From positions 8,899,001 through 8,963,000 of the forward strand of contig NC_060105.1 of NCBI RefSeq assembly GCF_021155765.1: a DNA stretch of 64,000 nucleotides, given 5' to 3'. Each line of letters starts with the position of its first letter. Position 1 is the first letter of the stretch. The notes under the pieces are model-generated. The model had not been told where the DNA came from. It searched no databases and saw only the letters and a program-made list of their open reading frames with translations. The translations under genes and the position numbers were made by a program. Of the stretch, positions 61,936-64,000 are shown one piece after another. The DNA comes from Diprion similis (lineage: Eukaryota > Arthropoda > Insecta > Hymenoptera > Diprionidae).

Positions 61936-64000
61936 CTGTAAGAACGACATCCGGTTAGTCAAAATTGGCCGCAGGGTACTGGAAGAACATGGTAAAGTTT
62001 AAGTAAGCGATTTAGAAAAGGTGAAAATTGAGTGAGTTATAAGATCAATGATTACTTTCCCGGAAATTTGGGTCAAATCGTGCGGCACAGAAAGAAGCCA
62101 ATTTAGGAATATTTCAAGTTTTTCTTGCGAATAAAAACCATCACTTTGCCACACGGTTTGATCAATGATTTCCTTTTTTTCTTACCCTAAATGCGTATAG
62201 AAGTAGAATAACTAAAATACGAAAAGAAATGGTAACAACAACTGAAGATAAAGAGAAATTGTAGGTAGAAAAAAGTGTAGTAAGATGATTCCTCCCGAAA
62301 AAAGATCAAGATGCTTCCAAATACATTTCAAAAATCGTGTTAAAATTCTACGAAAATTTGTAAGTCACGAGACACCACAATTACAGTTTCATATATTCGC
62401 ACGAACTTGCACGTTCACATGTTAATTAATTATACGCAGCTGTAAAAATTTCAGTGCGTACATTTAGGCTGAGCCAAAAAATATCGATATTTTTTTATCA
62501 TTCTTCGCTCAAAATATCATAGAAGATGATCAAATAATTATAATTAAATAATAAAAAAAAAAAAATAAATTAAAAATTTGAGGATTTGTAATTTTGTAAA
62601 TATTGATAATATGAAGAATTTGTACAAGATTTTTTTGTAAAGCGTCAGATGGAATACAAAATTGCCATTTAGCTTTTTGTTTTATCTTCAATAGTTTAGT
62701 TGAAAAATACCAAAAACCCAAAATTTTCAGAAATAAAAATTTTAAAGCGCATTTTTGATTATAAAAATTCGGTTCAATAATATTTTTTGTCCGAAATTTA
62801 ATGCTCGATACGGTCCGTTTATTGATTTTATGAGAAAAAATTTCTTCATGGCTTACAGGAGAAAATAATGTTGAAAAATCCTATGTCATATGAAAATTTT
62901 AGGTTCGATGGAGAATCTCTCTAAAAATTAAAATTATGGGCTCCATATTCTGTGATATTTTGAGCGGAGAGTGATAAAAAAAGAAAAAAAATATCGATTT
63001 TTTGTATAATATTCTATTGTTTAGGGTTAATGTCTCAAACAAACAATATACGGAAAACAAATCGTTCGCTGTTAGTTTTGGCAATGCAAGACACTTCCAC
63101 CGAAGAAAGAGTAGCTTCGTCAAGATCTTCTAGCAGCATCCAGACCCAGATTACTCATATCCATAATTCCTGTAAACTCAAATCGAAACTTTACTTCCAG
63201 GCAATCAATTTCGAATCTTTCTTCTACTTCTAACAATAAGTGTTTTTTGCTGGGCGAAGGAAAATGTTGAGAATGTTTGAAAATATTGAAAAGAAAAATA
63301 AAGCTTTTAAATATTTTATGACCAAAGTTATTGCATTTCCATCGAAAATGTTCACATTATATCAATCTGGCAGATAAAGCTTTCGGTAAAGTTCAGACTG
63401 TACAGATTTCAGACAACGTATTACGAGTATTATGTACATAACTTCTGAACGTCGACGAAAGTTTCAAGATTAAATGCGCTTAAGGATTATAATAATATTG
63501 TCTGAGTTGATATGAAATATCGAGACAAACTCAACAACTCCGTCACGTTGGAATTATTTTTTGAACGAGAGAATTTGTCAATTTTAGTCGAAAAATTTCG
63601 GATTTGAAAAAAGCGATCAAGCTTTGTGAAAAATGAACGAATTTTCTCAACTTAGTGAGATGTTTGAAAGTCTAGTTAAGACAGTTTTGATTATTTGTTT
63701 TTATTTTTGTGTGTAAATATCGTGAAATTCCGATAATCAGAGAAGGAAAAAGAGATCCAGAAATGATCTCTGAACCTGTTTTTGTATCATGGTTTAAAAT
63801 TTGTTTTCACCACATTTAGTCTGAGAAAAATTACATTCAAACTAATTGCAACGTGACTGGACATGTGTTTTAATCTCTATAATCCAAAAAAAAAAAAAAA
63901 AAAAAAAAAAAACCGATGCTGATTCCCATAAACGATACCAACATTAGTAACAAGTAAGATCTTATATCATTATTATCAGTAGATTAACCCAAAGATTCAG
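61936..64000. other. Collagen intron running off the window
   Basis: No Gly-X-Y exon is visible upstream of 61935 within the window. The sequence is AT-rich, contains one foldback element and a 26-base A run near 63888, and presumably continues to the next collagen exon beyond 64000. Confidence 0.6.
62475..63004. mobile_element. Foldback element with 50-bp inverted ends
   Basis: The left end reads CAAAAAATATCGATA, then TTCTTCGCTCAAAATATCAT. The right end on the opposite strand reads CAAAAAATCGATAT, then TCTCCGCTCAAAATATCAC. The arms align over about 50 bp with small gaps, around about 430 bp of AT-rich sequence with no coding capacity. Confidence 0.65.

Noticed and set aside
1-64000. tRNA genes, rRNA, CRISPR arrays, intact transposases
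   Set aside because: I looked for these on both strands by eye and found no cloverleaf with A/B boxes, no regularly spaced repeats with spacers, and no DDE or reverse-transcriptase frame.

Overview
The window is a piece of an AT-rich animal nuclear genome, almost certainly an insect. It contains intron-split genes with GT-AG splice sites, an Artichoke (atk) orthologue, a juvenile-hormone-esterase-like carboxylesterase relic and an insect-style non-fibrillar collagen. Long A/T and (TA)n runs and many foldback DNA elements fill the introns. A hymenopteran, perhaps a sawfly, is my guess; no marker in the window proves it. Nothing bacterial or viral was seen.

Layout. 215-790 (+): last three coding exons of a gene that starts before the window. 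2966-12518 (-): complete atk, an LRR transmembrane protein of 1357 aa, with a two-residue first coding exon and a GC-rich 5' region near 12.5-13.1 kb. 14858-19825 (+): complete Vps16A (831 aa, 16 exons) of the HOPS/CORVET complexes, with one clear U12-type intron. 19958-21951 (-): a possible small unnamed gene whose single intron would enclose NDUFA4 (20884-21298, -, 85 aa). 22865-23595 (-): the 3' end of a carboxylesterase carrying a frameshift, taken as a pseudogene. 25678-26936 (-): typical 2-Cys peroxiredoxin (193 aa). 29207-30582 (+): PTRHD1-like protein (118 aa). 33441-61935 (-): the C-terminal 540 residues of a collagen in 21 exons; its 5' end lies beyond 64000.

I rebuilt exon-intron structures by hand from open frames, splice sites and phase. 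In each complete gene, and in the collagen part, exon lengths and phases sum to an uninterrupted reading frame. The genes are not functionally linked: endolysosomal fusion, respiratory chain, redox defence, extracellular matrix and sensory-organ matrix sit side by side. The accessory content is mostly intronic: at least six inverted-repeat elements, several microsatellites, a 29-nt G tract and one miRNA-precursor-like hairpin. I found no tRNA, rRNA or CRISPR array.
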